Assembly: GCF_000003605.2 (NCBI RefSeq)
Contig: NW_003121568.1
Span: 1-22,076 of the forward strand
Source: Saccoglossus kowalevskii
Lineage: Eukaryota; Hemichordata; Enteropneusta; Harrimaniidae
Length of the DNA: 22,076 nucleotides
Direction: 5' to 3'
The notes beneath the pieces are model-generated. The model saw only the letters and a list, made by a program, of their open reading frames with translations. It made no database searches and had not been told where the DNA came from. The position numbers were made by a program, and so were the translations under genes. Shown piece by piece: positions 1 through 10,330 of the stretch (positions within the stretch are counted from its first letter, which is position 1; each line of letters begins with the position of its first letter).

Positions 1-130
1 AACTTACTGGGTTTGAAAATGTGGAATATCGGACTAGCTGGGTTTGATATGTGGTCTACCGGGACTATCTGGGTTTGATATGTGGTCTATCGGGACTAGC
101 CGAGTTCGATATATGGACTATCGGGACTAG

Positions 131-161
131 CTGGGTTTGATATATGGACTATCGGGACTAG
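131..161 (+). repeat. example of one perfect consensus monomer
   Basis: This 31-bp stretch matches the consensus exactly and sets the phase used throughout (m1 at 131). It holds an AluI site across the monomer junction (AGCT, m30-m2), a CTAG palindrome (m28-31), a single CpG (m23-24), and an inverted GATA/TATC pair (m9-12 and m20-23). ATG at m14-16 opens a five-codon frame (M-D-Y-R-D) that ends at TAG m29-31. That frame is far too short to call a gene. Confidence 0.95.
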
Positions 162-198
162 CTGGGTTTGATATATGGACTATCGGGACTAGCTGGGT

Positions 199-213
199 TT
201 GATATATATGGAC
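199..213. repeat. 33-bp monomer with TA insertion
   Basis: GATATATATGG replaces GATATATGG, so this monomer is 33 bp long. The equivalent monomers in the other two YA copies lack the extra TA, so the change is private and most likely a slippage event in the ATATAT tract (or a sequencing error). Confidence 0.7.
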
Positions 214-349
214 TATCGGGATTAGCTGGGTTTGATATATGGACTATCGGGACTAGTTGGGTTTGATATATGGACTATCGGGATTAGCTGGGTTTGATAT
301 ATGGACTATCGGGATTAGCTGGGTTTGATATATGGACTATCGGGACTAG

Positions 350-660
350 CTGGGTTTGATATATGGACTATCGGGACTAGCTGGGTTTGATATGTGGACT
401 ATCGGGATTAGCTGGGTTTGATATATGGACTATCGGGACTAGCTGGGTTTGATATATGGTCTATTGGGACTAGCCGAGTTTGATATATGGATTATCGGAA
501 CTAGCTGGGTTTGATATGTGGTCTACCGGGACTAGCTGGGTTTGATATGTGGTCTATCGGGACTAGCTGGGTTTGATATATGGACTATCGGGACTAGCTG
601 GGTTTGATATGTGGACTATCGGGACTAGCTGGGTTTGATATGTGGACTATCGGGATTAGC
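350..660. repeat. B segment copy 1, lead-in to variant-rich block
   Basis: This run of about ten monomers carries, in order, GTGGACTATCGGGATTAG, GGTCTATTGGGAC (about 459-470), CCGAG, GGATTATCGGAAC and GTGGTCTACCGGG. The same order is found at about 5833-6150 (offset 5483) and 16556-16870 (a further 10723). In all three places it leads directly into the variant-rich V cassette, so B and V have been copied as one unit. Confidence 0.8.
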
Positions 661-1255
661 TGGGTTTGATATTTGAATTATTGGAACTTTCTGGGTTTGA
701 TGTGTGATCTATCGGAAATAGCTGGGTTTGATATGTGGACTATCTGAACTAGCTGGGTTTGATGTGTGGTCTAGCGGAACTAGCTGGGTTTAATATGTGG
801 TTTATCGGCACTAGCCGGGTTTGATATATGGACTATGGGAACTTTCTGGGTTTGATATATGGACTATCGGGATTAGCTGGGTTTGATATGTGGACTATCG
901 GTACTAGCTGGGTATGATCTGTGGTCTATCGGAACTAGCTGGGTTTAATATGTGGTATATCGGAACTAGCTGGGTTTGATATATGGACTATCGGATCTTT
1001 CTGGGTTTGATATATGGACTATCGGGACTAGCTGGGTTTGATATGTGGACTATCGGGAATTGCCGGGTTTGATATATGGACTATCGGGACTAGCTGGGTT
1101 TGATATATGGACTATCGGGACTAGGTGGGTTTGATATGTGGACTATCGGGACTAGCTGGGTTTGATATATGGACTATCGGGACTAGCTGGGTTTGATATA
1201 TGGACTATCGGGACTAGCCGAGTTTGATATATGGACTATCGGGACTAGCTGGGTT
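661..1255. repeat. V (variant-rich) cassette copy 1
   Basis: This is a string of unusually diverged monomers in fixed order: GATATTTGAATTATTGG, GGAACTTTCTGGG, GATGTGTGATCTATCGG, GGAAATAGC, ACTATCTGAAC, GTGGTCTAGCGG, TTTAATATGTGG, CGGCACTAGCC, ACTATGGGAAC, GGTATGATCTGTGG (911), TATATCGG, CGGATCTTTC, CGGGAATTGCCGGG (about 1054-1067) and finally CCGAG (1218). A second copy follows 775 bp downstream. The 31-bp length is kept despite the divergence, so these monomers are mutated rather than rearranged. Confidence 0.85.
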
Positions 1256-1344
1256 TGATATATGGACTATCGGGATTAGCTGGGTTTGATATATGGACTA
1301 TCGGAACTAGCTGGGTTTGATATATGGACTATCGGGACTAGCTG

Positions 1345-2035
1345 GGTTTGATATATGGACTATCGGGACTAGCTGGGTTTGATATGTGGACTATCCGGAC
1401 TAGCTGGGTTTGATATGTGGACTATCGGGATTAGCTGGGTTTGATATTTGAATTATTGGAACTTTCTGGGTTTGATGTGTGATCTATCGGAAATAGCTGG
1501 GTTTGATATGTGGACTATCTGAACTAGCTGGGTTTGATGTGTGGTCTAGCGGAACTAGCTGGGTTTAATATGTGGTTTATCGGCACTAGCCGGGTTTGAT
1601 ATATGGACTATGGGAACTTTCTGGGTTTGATATATGGACTATCGGGATTAGCTGGGTTTGATATGTGGACTATCGGGACTAGCTGGGTATGATCTGTGGT
1701 CTATCGGAACTAGCTGGGTTTAATATGTGGTATATCGGAACTAGCTGGGTTTGATATATGGACTATCGGATCTTTCTGGGTTTGATATATGGACTATCGG
1801 GACTAGCTGGGTTTGATATGTGGACTATCGGGAATTGCCGGGTTTGATATATGGACTATCGGGACTAGCTGGGTTTGATATATGGACTATCGGGACGAGG
1901 TGGGTTTGATATGTGGACTATCGGGACTAGCTGGGTTTGATATATGGACTATCGGGACTAGCTGGGTTTGATATATGGACTATCGGGACTAGCCGAGTTT
2001 GATATATGGACTATCGGGACTAGCTGGGTTTGATA
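1345..2035. repeat. 25-monomer (775-bp) offset copy of 570-1260
   Basis: Markers here lie exactly 775 bp (25 x 31) downstream of those in V copy 1: GTGATCT (701 to 1476), GGTATGATCT (911 to 1686), CCGAG (1218 to 1993). Copy-specific changes include ATCCGG near 1394, GACGAGG near 1894, and GGGACTAG where copy 1 has GGTACTAG (about 901). The flanks near 505-550 and 1280-1325 do not match, so a simple tandem duplication has been altered afterwards or was incomplete. Confidence 0.85.
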
Positions 2036-2140
2036 TATGGACTATCGGTACTAGCTGGGTTTGATATTTGGACTATCAGGATTAGCTGGGTTTGATATAT
2101 GGACTATCGGGACTAGCTGGGTTTGATATATGGACTATCG
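1436..2140. repeat. V (variant-rich) cassette copy 2, with tail
   Basis: It holds the complete V marker series, then continues past the point where copy 1 stops into GGTACTAGC, GATATTTGG and ATCAGGATTAG. That tail is also found after CCGAG in the copies near 4253 and 17424, so the tail is the usual continuation of V and copy 1 is the exception. The block ends where the U cassette begins. Confidence 0.8.
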
Positions 2141-2870
2141 GGATTAGGTGGGTTTGATATATGGACTATCAGGACTAGCTGGGTTTGATATGTGGTCTAT
2201 CGGGACTAGCCGAGTTTGATATATAGACTATCGGGACTAGCTGGGTTTGATATATGGACTATCGGGACTAGCTGGGTTTGATATATGGACTATCAGGACT
2301 AGCTGGGTTTGATATATGGACTATCGGGACTAGCTGGGTTTGATATATGGACTATCGGGACTAGCTGGGTTTGATATGTGGACTATCTGGACTAGCTGGG
2401 TTTGATATATGGACTATCGGGACTAGCTGGGTTTGATATATGGACTATCGGGACAAGCTGGGTTTGACATATGGACTATCGGGATTAGCTGGGTTTGATA
2501 TATGGACTATCGGGACTAGCTGGGTTTGATATATGGACTATCGGGACTAGATGGGTTTGATATATGGACTATCGGGACTAGCTGGGTTTGATATGTGGAC
2601 TATCAGGACTAGCTGGGTTTGATATATGGACTATCGGTACTAGCTGGGTTTGATATATAGACTATCAGGACTAGCTGGGTTTGATATATGGAATATCGGG
2701 ATTAGCTGGGTTTGATATATGGACTATCGGGACTAGCTGGGTTTGATATATGGACTATCGGGACTAGCTGGGTTTGATATGTGGACTATCGGGATTAGCT
2801 GGGTTTGATATATGGACTATCGGGACTAGCTATGTTTGATATGTGGTCTATCGGGACTAGCCGAGTTTGA
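2141..2870. repeat. U cassette copy 1
   Basis: The block begins with GGATTAGGTGGG (2141), passes CCGAG and ATATAGACT, ATCTGGAC, GGACAAGC (2451) with GACATATGG, then AGATGGG, GTGGACTATCAGG, GGTACTAGC, ATATAGACTATCAGG, GGAATATCGG, and ends at AGCTATGTTTG (TATG at 2831). The GGATTAGG-to-GGACAAGC distance is 310 bp and GGACAAGC-to-TATG is 380 bp. The first spacing is the same in all seven U copies and the second in five of them. Confidence 0.88.
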
Positions 2871-3192
2871 TATATGGACTATCGGGACTAGCTGGGTTTG
2901 ATATGTGGTCTACCGGGACTAGCTGGGTTTGATATGTGGTCTATCGGGACTAGCTGGGTTTGATATATGGTCTATCGGAACTAGCTGGGTTTGATATGTG
3001 GACTATCGGGACTAGCTGGGTTTGATATATGGACTATCGGGATTAGCTGGGTTTGATATATGGACTATCGGGACTAGCTGGGTTTGATATATAGACTATC
3101 GGGACTAGCTGGGTTTGATATATGGACTATTGGGATTAGCTGGGTTTGATATATGGACTATCGGGACTAGCTGGGTTTGATATATGGTCTAT
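2871..3192. repeat. U-to-YA connecting segment, copy 1
   Basis: After AGCTATG come GTGGTCTATC, CCGAG, GTGGTCTACCGGG, GTGGTCTATC, ATATAGACT and ATTGGGATTAG. The same order follows U copies at 13271 and 14480, and its first part follows U at 10204. It links the U cassette to the YA cassette, so U, link and YA form one larger ancestral unit. Confidence 0.75.
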
Positions 3193-3690
3193 CGGGATTA
3201 GCTGGGTTTGATATATGGACTTTCGGGACTAGCTGGGTTTGATATGTGGTCTATCCGACTAGCCGAAGTTTGATATATGGACTATCGGGACTAGCTGGGT
3301 TTGTTATGTGGTCTATCGGGACTAGCTGGGTTTGCTATACGGACTATCGAGATTAGCTGGGTTTGCTATGTGGACTATCGGAACTTTCTGGGTTTGATAT
3401 GTGGACTATCGGAACTTACTGGGTTTGAAAATGTGGAATATCGGGACTAGCTGGGTTTGATATGTGGTCTACCGGGACTAGCTGGGTTTGATATGTGGTC
3501 TATCGGGACTAGCCGAGTTCGATATATGGACTATCGGGACTAGCTGGGTTTGATATATGGACTATCGGGACTAGCTGGGTTTGATATATGGACTATCGGG
3601 ACTAGCTGGGTTTGATATATGGACTATCGGGATTAGCTGGGTTTGATATATGGACTATCGGGACTAGTTGGGTTTGATATATGGACTATC
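3193..3690. repeat. YA cassette copy 2
   Basis: The Y part carries ACTTTCGGG, GGTCTATCCGAC, GCCGAAGTTTG, GTTTGTTATGTGG, TTTGCTATACGG, TTTGCTATGTGG and GGAACTTTC. The A part follows from 3413 (AACTTACTGGG, GTTTGAAAATGTGG, CCGAGTTCGAT, ACTAGTTGGG at 3661). A second full copy sits 11,649 bp downstream in the same register. One monomer has an A inserted (CCGAAG) and a base lost just upstream (ATCCGAC), so the period is restored. Confidence 0.87.
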
Positions 3691-3858
3691 GGATTAGCTG
3701 GGTTTGATATATGGACTATCGGACTAGCTGGGTTTGATATATGGACTATCGGATTAGCTGGTTTGATATATGATCTATCGGGAAATAGCTGGGTTTGATA
3801 TGTGGACTATCTGAACTAGCTGGGTTTGATGTGTGGTCTAGCGGAACTAGCTGGGTTA
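3686..3858. repeat. cluster of one-base deletions
   Basis: In about 170 bp the GGG of ATCGGGA is shortened to GG three times (near 3691, 3721 and 3751), CTGGG becomes CTGG (near 3759), and TTTAATATG becomes TTAATATG (near 3854). The sister block at 15340-15410 has the full GGG at the first three places but shares the CTGG, which is therefore inherited. The remaining four losses are all in homopolymers and private. They could be real slippage or residual sequencing error. Confidence 0.65.
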
Positions 3859-4415
3859 ATATGTGGTTTATCGGCACTAGCCGGGTTTGATATATGGACT
3901 ATGGGAACTTTCTGGGTTTGATATATGGACTATCGGGATTAGCTGGGTTTGATATATGGACTATCGGAACTAGCTGGGTTTAATATGTGGTATATCGGAA
4001 CTAGCTGGGTTTGATATATGGACTATCGGATCTTTCTGGGTTTGATATATGGACTATCGGGACTGGCTGGGTTTGATATGTGGACTATCGGGAATTGCCG
4101 GGTTTGATATATGGACTATCGGGACTAGCTGGGTTTGATATATGGACTATCGGGACTAGGTGGGTTTGATATGTGGACTATCGGGACTAGCTGGGTTTGA
4201 TATATGGACTATCGGGACTAGCTGGGTTTGATATATGGACTATCGGGACTAGCCGAGTTTGATATATGGACTATCGGGACTAGCTGGGTTTGATATATGG
4301 ACTATCGGTACTAGCTGGGTTTGATATTTGGACTATCAGGATTAGCTGGGTTTGATATATGGACTATCGGGACTAGCTGGGTTTGATATATGGACTATCG
4401 GGATTAGGTGGGTTT
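3771..4415. repeat. V cassette copy 3, with one monomer deleted
   Basis: It enters the V order at GATCTATCGGG/AAATAGC and follows it to GGGAATTGCCGGG (about 4088-4101), CCGAG (4253), GGTACTAG, GATATTTGG and GGATTAGGTGGG (4401). Markers before about 3950 lie 2292 bp from copy 2 and those after lie 2260 bp from it. The 32-bp change equals one whole monomer lost (the GGTATGATCTGTGG one) plus one T lost near 3854. Confidence 0.85.
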
Positions 4416-4684
4416 GATATATGGACTATCAGGACTAGCTGGGTTTGATATGTGGTCTATCGGGACTAGCCGAGTTTGATATATGGACTATCGGGACTAG
4501 CTGGGTTTGATATATGGACTATCGGGACTAGCTGGGTTTGATATGTGGACTATCAGGACTAGCTGGGTTTGATATATGGACTATCGGGACTAGCTGGGTT
4601 TGATATATAGACTATCGGGACTAGCTGGGTTTGATATATGGACTATCGGGATTAGCTGGGTTTGATATATGGACTATCGGAACT
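4416..4684. repeat. spacer between V copies 3 and 4
   Basis: About nine near-consensus monomers with CAGGACTAG, GTGGTCTATC, CCGAG, GTGGACTATCAGG and ATATAGACT. The stretch from about 3966 to 4790 is collinear with about 17137-17961 at a constant offset of 13,171 bp, so this spacer was copied together with the V cassettes on each side. Confidence 0.75.
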
Positions 4685-4975
4685 TTCTGGGTTTGATGTG
4701 TGATCTATCGGAAATAGCTAGGTTTGATATGTGGACTATCTGAACTAGCTGGGTTTGATGTGTGGTCTATCGGAACTAGCTGGGTTTAATATGTGGTATA
4801 TCGGCACTAGCCGGGTTTGATATATGGACTATGGGAACTTTCTGGGTTTGATATATGGACTATCGGGATTAGCTGGGTTTGATATTTGGACTATCGGGAC
4901 TTTCTGGGTTTGATATATGGACTATCGGAACTTTCTGGGTTTGATATATGGACTATCGGGATTAGCTGGTTTGAT
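4685..4975. repeat. V cassette copy 4 (partial)
   Basis: It starts at GGAACTTTC, then GATGTGTGATCT (4697), AAATAGCTAGG, ACTATCTGAAC, GTGGTCTATCGGAAC (other copies have CTAGCGG), TTTAATATGTGGTATATC, CGGCACTAGCC and ACTATGGGAAC, then two further CTTTCTGGG monomers. It leaves the usual V order there, so it is a truncated or recombined copy. Confidence 0.8.
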
Positions 4976-5050
4976 ATATGAACTATCGGGACTAGCTGGG
5001 GTTGATATATGGACTATCGGGATTAGCTGGGTTTGATATATGGACTATCG
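4976..5050. repeat. short junction with W-tail markers
   Basis: This carries CTGGTTTGATATATGAACT and GGGGTTGATATATGG, the pair that marks the W tail at 9181, 12248, 15410 and 18571. In those places the pair lies upstream of U or of X; here only about two and a half monomers of it remain before U copy 2. I read it as a shortened W tail. Confidence 0.6.
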
Positions 5051-5790
5051 GGATTAGGTGGGTTTGATATATGAACTATCAGGACTAGCTGGGTTTGATA
5101 TGTGGTCTATCGGGACTTGCCGAGTTTGATATATAGACTATCGGGACTAGCTGGGTTTGATATATGGACTATCGGGACTAGCTGGGTTTGATATATGGAC
5201 TATCAGGACTAGCTGGGTTTGATATATGGACTATCAGGACTAGCTGGGTTTGATATATGGACTATCGGGACTAGCTGGGTTTGATATGTGGACTATCTGG
5301 ACTAGCTGGGTTTGATATATGGACTATCGGGACTAGCTGGGTTTGATATATGGACTATCGGGACAAGCTGGGTTTGACATATGGACTATTGGGATTAGCT
5401 GGGTTTGATATATGGACTATCGGGACTAGCTGGGTTTGATATATGGACTATCGGGACTAGATGGGTTTGATATATGGACTATCGGGACTAGCTGGGTTTG
5501 ATATGTGGACTATCAGGACTAGCTGGGTTTGATATATGGACTATCGGTACTAGCTGGGTTTGATATATAGACTATCAGGACTAGCTGGGTTTGATATATG
5601 GAATATCGGGATTAGCTGGGTTTGATATATGGACTATCGGGACTAGCTGGGTTTGATATATGGACTATCGGGACTAGCTGGGTTTGATATGTGGACTATC
5701 GGGATTAGCTGGGTTTGATATATGGACTATCGGGACTAGCTATGTTTGATATGTGGTCTATCGGGACTAGCCGAGTTTGATATATGGACT
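5051..5790. repeat. U cassette copy 2
   Basis: GGATTAGGTGGG at 5051, GGACAAGC at 5361 and TATG of AGCTATG at 5741 lie exactly 2910 bp from their counterparts in U copy 1, so about 730 bp is collinear without net insertion or deletion. Copy-specific changes include ATGAACT near 5073, GACTTGCCGAG near 5116, CAGGACTAG near 5233 and ATTGGGATT near 5389. Confidence 0.87.
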
Positions 5791-6440
5791 ATCGGGACTA
5801 GCTGGGTTTGATATATGGACTATCGGGACTACCTGGGTTTGATATATGGACTATCGGGACTAGCTGGGTTTGATATGTGGACTATCGGGATTAGCTGGGT
5901 TTGATATATGGACTATCGGGACTAGCTGGGTTTGATATATGGTCTATTGGGACTAGCCGAGTTTGATATATGGATTATCGGAACTTGCTGGGTTTGATAT
6001 GTGGTCTACCGGGACTAGCTGGGTTTGATATGTGGTCTATCGGGACTAGCTGGGTTTGATATATGGACTATCGGGACTAGCTGGGTTTGATATGTGGACT
6101 ATCGGGACTAGCTGGGTTTGATATGTGGACTATCGGGATTAGCTGGGTTTGATATTTGAATTATTGGAACTTTCTGGGTTTGATGTGTGATCTATCGGAA
6201 ATAGCTGGGTTTGATATGTGGACTATCTGAACTAGCTGGGTTTGATGTGTGGTCTAGCGGAACTAGCTGGGTTTAATATGTGGTTTATCGGCACTAGCCG
6301 GGTTTGATATATGGACTATGGGAACTTTCTGGGTTTGATATATGGACTATCGGGATTAGCTGGGTTTGATATGTGGACTATCGGGACTAGCTGGGTATGA
6401 TCTGTGGTCTATCGGAACTAGCTGGGTTTAATATGTGGTC
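5791..6440. repeat. B + V cassette copy 5
   Basis: The stretch 5741-6430 is collinear with 16464-17153 at 10,723 bp, including the rare GACTACCTGGG (near 5830 and 16553) and CTATTGGG (5944 and 16667). V here starts at GATATTTGAATTATTGG (about 6150) and stops after GGTATGATCTGTGG and TTTAATATGTGGTC, where it jumps to near-consensus monomers leading to U copy 3. The exchange point is near 6437-6445. Confidence 0.82.
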
Positions 6441-6476
6441 TATCGGGACTAGCTGGGTTTGATATATGGACTATCG

Positions 6477-7130
6477 GGATTAGGTGGGTTTGATATATGG
6501 ACTATCAGGACTAGCTGGGTTTGATATGTGGTCTATCGGGACTAGCCGAGTTTGATATATAGACTATCGGGACTAGCTGGGTTTGATATATGGACTATCG
6601 GGACTAGCTGGGTTTGATATATGGACTATCAGGACTAGCTGGGTTTGATATATGGACTATCGGGACTAGCTGGGTTTGATATATGGACTATCGGGACTAG
6701 CTGGGTTTGATATGTGGACTATCTGGACTAGCTGGGTTTGATATATGGACTATCGGGACTAGCTGGTTTTGATATATGGACTATCGGGACAAGCTGGGTT
6801 TGACATATGGACTATCGGGATTAGCTGGGTTTGATATATGGACTATCGGGACTAGCTGGGTTTGATATATGGACTATCAGGACTAGATGGGTTTGATATA
6901 TGGACTATCGGGACTAGCTGGGTTTGATATGTGGACTATCAGGACTAGCTGGGTTTGATATATGGACTATCGGTGCTAGCTGGGTTTGATATATAGACTA
7001 TCAGGACTAGCTGGGTTTGATATATGGAATATCGGGATTAGCTGGGTTTGATATATGGACTATCGGGACTAGCTGGGTTTGATATATGGTCTATCGGGAC
7101 TAGCCGAGTTTGATATATGGATTATCGGAA
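6477..7130. repeat. U cassette copy 3 (lacks AGCTATG end)
   Basis: GGATTAGGTGGG at 6477 and GGACAAGC at 6787 keep the 310-bp spacing. This copy shares GGTTTTGATATATGG (about 6764), CAGGACTAGATGGG and GGTGCTAGC (6972) only with U copy 7, 9266 bp away. Both leave the U order at the same place (ATGGTCTATC, CCGAG, GGATTATCGGAAC). The two are sister copies. Confidence 0.85.
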
Positions 7131-8640
7131 CTAGCTGTGTTTGATATATGGACTATCGGGACTAGCTGGGTTTGATATATGGACTATCGGGACTAGCTGG
7201 GTTTGATATATGGACTATCGGGACTAGCTGGGTTTGACATATGGACTATCGGGATTAGCTGGGTTTGATATATGGACTATCGGAACTAGGTGTGTTTGAT
7301 ATATGGACTATCGGGACTAGCTGGGTTTGATATATGGACTATCGGGACTAGCTGGGTTTGATATATAGACTATCGGGAATAGCTGGGTTTGATATATGGA
7401 CTATCGGGACTAGCTGGGTTTGATATATGCACTATCGGGACTAGCTGGGTTTGATATATGGACTATCGGGACTAGCTGGGTTTGACATATGGACTATCGG
7501 GATTAGCTGGGTTTGATATATGGACTATCGGAACTAGCTGTGTTTGATATATGGACTATCGGGACTAGCCGAGTTTGATATATGGACTATCGGGACTAGC
7601 TGGGTTTGATATATGGACTATCGGGACTAGCTGGGTTTGATATATAGACTATCGAGACTAGCTGGGTTTGATATATGGACTATCGGGACTAGCTGGGTTT
7701 GATATATGGACTATCGGGATTAGCTGGGTTTGATATATGGACTATCGGAACTAGCTGGGTTTGATATATGGACTATCGGGACTAGCTGGGTTTGATATAT
7801 GGACTATCGAGATTAGCTGGGTTTGATATATGGATTATCGGGACTAGCTGGGTTTGATATATGGACTATCGGGATTAGCTGGTTTGATATATGGACTATC
7901 GGGACTAGCCGGGTTTGATATATGGACTATCGGGATTAGCTGGGTTTGATATATGGACTATCGGGACTAGCTGGGTTTGATATATGGACTATCGGGACTA
8001 GCTGGGTTTGATATATGGACTATCGGTACTAGCTGGGTTTGATTTATGCACTATCGGGACTAGCTGGGTTTGATATATGGACTATCGGGACTAGCTGGGT
8101 TTGACATATGGACTATCGGGATTAGCTGGGTTTAATATATGGACTATCGCAACTAGCTGTGTTTGATATATGGACTATCGGGACTAGCCGAGTTTGATAT
8201 ATGGACTATCAGGACTAGCTGGGTTTGATATATGGACTAGCGGGACTAGCTGGGTTTGATATATAGACTATCGGGACTAGCTGGGTTTGATATATGGAAT
8301 ATCGGGACTAGCTGGGTTTGATATATGGACTATCGGGATTAGCTGGGTTTGATATATGGACTATCGGAACTAGCTGGGTTTGATATATGGACTATCGGGA
8401 ACTAGCTGGGATTGATATATGGACTATCGGGACTAGCTGTGTTTGATATATGGACTATCGAGACTAGCTGGGTTTGATATATGGACTATCGGGATTAGCT
8501 AGGTTTGATATATGGACTATCGGGACTAGCTGGGTTTGATATATGCACTATCGGGACTAGCTGGGTTTGATATATGGACTATCAGGACTAGCTGGGTTTG
8601 ACATATGGACTATCGGGATTAGCTGGGTTTGATATATGGA
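7131..8640. repeat. X region 1, nearer-consensus monomers
   Basis: About 49 monomers with scattered markers AGCTGTGTTTG, GACATATGG, GGAACTAGGTGTG (about 7282), ATGCACT, GGGAATAGC, CGAGATTAG (7808) and ACTAGCGGG. Segment 7130-7480 is collinear with about 11190-11540 (offset 4060), and about 7740-8140 matches about 10715-11115 (offset 2975). One monomer near 8399 has an extra A (GGGAACTAG). Diversity per monomer is lower than in V. Confidence 0.75.
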
Positions 8641-9513
8641 CTATCGGGACTAGCTGGGTTTGATATATGGACTATCGGGACTAGTTGGGTTTAATATATG
8701 GACTATCGGGATTAGCTGGGTTTGATATATGGACTATCGGGACTAGCTGGGGTTGATATATGGAATATCGGGACTAGCTGGGTTTGATATATGGACTATC
8801 GGGACTAGCTGGGTTTGATATATGGGCTATCGGGACTAGCTGGGTTTGATATATGGACTACCGGGACTAGCTGGGTTTGATATATGGACGATCGGGACTA
8901 GCTGGGTTTAATATATGGACTATCGGGACTAGCTGGTTTTGATATATGGACTATCAGGACTAGCTGGGTTTGATATATGGACTATCAGGATTAGCTGGGT
9001 TTGATATATGGACTATCGGGACTAGCTGGGTTTGATATATTTACTATCGGGATTACGTGGGTTTGGTATATGGGCTATCGGGACTAGCTGGGTTTGATAT
9101 ATGGACTATCGGGACTAGCTGGGTTTGATATATGGACTATCGGGACTAGCTGGGTTTGATATATGGACTATCGGGATTAGCTGGTTTGATATATGAACTA
9201 TCGGGACTAGCTGGGGTTGATATATGGACTATCGGGATTAGCTGGGTTTGATATATGGACTATCGGGACTAGCCGAGTTTGATATATGGACTATCGGGAC
9301 TAGCTGGGTTTGATATATGGACTATCGGGACTAGCTGGGTTTGATATATGGACTATCAGGAATAGCTGGGTTTGATATATGGACTATCGGGACTAGCTGG
9401 GTTTGATATATGGACTATCGGGATTAGGTGGATTTGATATATGGACTATCGGGACTAGCTGGGTTTGATATGTGGTCTATCGGGACTAGCTGGGTTTGAT
9501 ATATGGACTATCG
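8640..9513. repeat. W cassette copy 1
   Basis: Marker order is ACTAGTTGGG with TTTAATATATGG (8684), GGGGTTGATATATGGAAT (8749), ATGGGCTATC, GGACTACCGGG (8855), GGACGATCGG (8886), TTTAATATATGG, GGTTTTGAT, CAGGATTAG, ATTTACTATC (9041), GGATTACGTGGG, TTTGGTATATGGG, CTGGTTTG with ATGAACT (9181), CAGGAATAGC and GGATTAGGTGGATTT (9421). W and the following U copy together (8640-10330) match 11677-13397, about 1.7 kb. Confidence 0.83.
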
Positions 9514-10330
9514 GGATTAGGTGGGTTTGATATATGGACTATCAGGACTAGCTGGGTTTGATATGTGGTCTATCGGGACTAGCCGAGTTTGATATATAGA
9601 CTATCGGGACTAGCTGGGTTTGATATATGGACTATCGGGACTAGCTGGGTTTGATATATGGACTATCAGGACTAGCTGGGTTTGATATATGGACTATCGG
9701 GACTAGCTGGGTTTGATATATGGACTATCGGGACTAGCTGGGTTTGATATGTGGACTATCTGGACTAGCTGGGTTTGATATATGGACTATCGGGACTAGC
9801 TGGGTTTGATATATGGACTATCGGGACAAGCTGGGTTTGACATATGGACTATCGGGATTAGCTGGGTTTGATATATGGACTATCGGGACTAGCTGGGTTT
9901 GATATATGGACTATCGGGACTAGATGGGTTTGATATATGGACTATCGGGACTAGCTGGGTTTGATATGTGGACTATCAGGACTAGCTGGGTTTGATATAT
10001 GGACTATCGGTACTAGCTGGGTTTGATATATAGACTATCAGGACTAGCTGGGTTTGATATATGGAATATCGGGATTAGCTGGGTTTGATATATGGACTAT
10101 CGGGACTAGCTGGGTTTGATATATGGACTATCGGGACTAGCTGGGTTTGATATGTGGACTATCGGGATTAGCTGGGTTTGATATATGGACTATCGGGACT
10201 AGCTATGTTTGATATGTGGTCTATCGGGACTAGCCGAGTTTGATATATGGACTATCGGGACTAGCTGGGTTTGATATGTGGTCTACCGGGACTAGCTGGG
10301 TTTGATATGTGGTCTATCGGGACTAGCTGG
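9514..10330. repeat. U cassette copy 4
   Basis: GGATTAGGTGGG at 9514, GGACAAGC at 9824 and TATG at 10204 keep the standard spacings. It is preceded by a 93-bp extension beginning GGATTAGGTGGATTT, shared with copies 5, 6 and 7 but not 1-3. After AGCTATG it continues through CCGAG and GTGGTCTACCGGG before breaking off at about 10330 into irregular monomers. Confidence 0.86.

Larger units (their letters stand above)
1..310. repeat. YA cassette copy 1 (left-truncated)
   Basis: The block opens with AACTTACTGGG then GTTTGAAAATGTGGAAT, followed by monomers carrying GTGGTCTACCGGG and CCGAGTTCGAT, and later ACTAGTTGGG at about 252. The same order recurs at 3413-3690 and 15062-15409. In those copies the block is preceded by about 220 bp of further divergent monomers (the Y part), so the window starts inside a duplicated unit. 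This copy differs by a one-base loss near position 29 (ATCGGACTAG), TATCTGGG near 66, and a two-base TA insertion near 200-209. Confidence 0.85.

Noticed and set aside
780-1000. Telomere-type repeat, from GGGTTTA in TTTAATATGTGG monomers.
   Set aside because: It is a single G to A change at m9 and gives isolated GGGTTTA words 31 bp or more apart, not a tandem telomere repeat.
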